Shown: positions 13,850 to 14,181 of the stretch, piece by piece
Numbering within the stretch: the stretch's first letter is position 1
Layout: every line of letters starts with the position of its first letter
Assembly (NCBI GenBank): GCA_026770585.1
Contig: MU646799.1
Coordinates: 297,969 to 312,149 of the forward strand
Direction of reading: 5' to 3'
DNA: 14,181 nucleotides
From: Baffinella frigidus
Lineage: Eukaryota > Cryptophyceae > Cryptomonadales > Baffinellaceae
Position numbers and translations under genes: made by a program
Notes under the pieces: model-generated
The model's database searches: none
Seen by the model: only the letters and a program-made list of their open reading frames with translations
Told to the model about the DNA's origin: nothing

Positions 13850-14181
13850 TCGCCTAAGCCCTAAACCATTGGCCCTCACCCCCAAACCCTAAACCCTAAA
13901 CCCTTTGGGGCCTAATCTCTAGCATGAGGGACCTTCAACCCGTGTCCCTAAACCCTAGCAGATCTGGATGGCCTTATCATTCCCAAATCCCTAGTCCCTA
14001 AACCCCAGACCTTCAACCCCGAACCTTCAACATAAATCCTTGAACCCTGGAACCGTGAACCGACTCGGTGCCCCGTTTGCCCCAGCCCTAAACCCCACAC
14101 CATACACCCTGAACCCCAACCCCCAACCCCCAAACCCCAACACCCAACACACAACACACAACACACAACACACAACACACA
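13850..14181. repeat. degenerate CCCTAAA DNA ending in a (CACACAA)n array
   Basis: Degenerate CCCTAAACCC units fill 13850-14130, with one further CAGATCTGG at 13960. From about 14145 to the window edge the sequence is a near-perfect tandem of the 7-mer CACACAA. The heptamer period matches the TTTAGGG-like DNA, suggesting one grades into the other. No exon is supported here; the 3' end of the saposin-like gene may lie beyond. Confidence 0.75.

Noticed and set aside
13850-14181. Chromosome end (telomere)
   Set aside because: The CCCTAAA units are degenerate and mixed with exon remnants, and the same DNA occurs inside introns throughout; nothing marks a terminal array.

Overview
This is eukaryotic nuclear DNA, most likely from a microalga with a complex (secondary, red-lineage) plastid. 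The evidence is: genes split by GT..AG introns; a cytosolic ribosomal protein gene (eL18) in five recovered coding exons; an ABC1/UbiB-family atypical kinase gene in pieces; an Ala-rich protein whose N-terminus looks like a bipartite plastid-targeting leader with Phe after the signal-peptide cut; and pervasive degenerate CCCTAAA/TTTAGGG-type heptamer repeats. The lineage (cryptophyte, haptophyte or stramenopile) cannot be fixed from this window. I see no bacterial operon, CRISPR array, tRNA or rRNA.

Layout. (1) About 1-2815, minus strand: three consecutive internal exons of an ABC1K gene (2815-2734, 1207-1102, 642-506), whose 5' and 3' ends lie elsewhere. Decayed copies of two of these exons sit in the introns. 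(2) About 2830-4800: gene-poor DNA packed with small inverted-repeat (MITE-like) elements and dispersed repeats. (3) 5029-5691, minus: an intact Ala-rich ORF whose 3' third plus downstream flank is repeated in inverted orientation at 6506-6864. (4) About 7000-7980: nested MITE-like elements and two truncated copies of the eL18 3' end. (5) 7982-10404, minus: eL18 (RPL18), essentially complete except for the start-codon exon. (6) About 10447-11005: GC-rich divergent 5' flank. (7) 11006 to beyond 13132, plus: a secreted, saposin-B-like protein gene with a signal peptide and three convincing exons, plus at least five decayed copies of exon 2. (8) 13133-14181: introns or flank with two further MITEs and a heptamer array running off the edge.

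The unifying oddity is that all three split genes carry partial copies of their own exons, often with the splice site attached, embedded in degenerate heptamer introns. Differences between copies are mostly synonymous, so the copies diverged while coding. The heptamer repeats are largely oriented with the C-rich CCCTAAA strand as the sense strand, and this polarity flips at the divergent promoter near 10.4-11.0 kb. At least seven families of short inverted-repeat elements (called A-G here), several nested, have also landed in the introns; one has split a duplicated eL18 exon.

The genes are unrelated housekeeping or secretory genes and show no sign of working as a pathway. The interest lies in the gene architecture.
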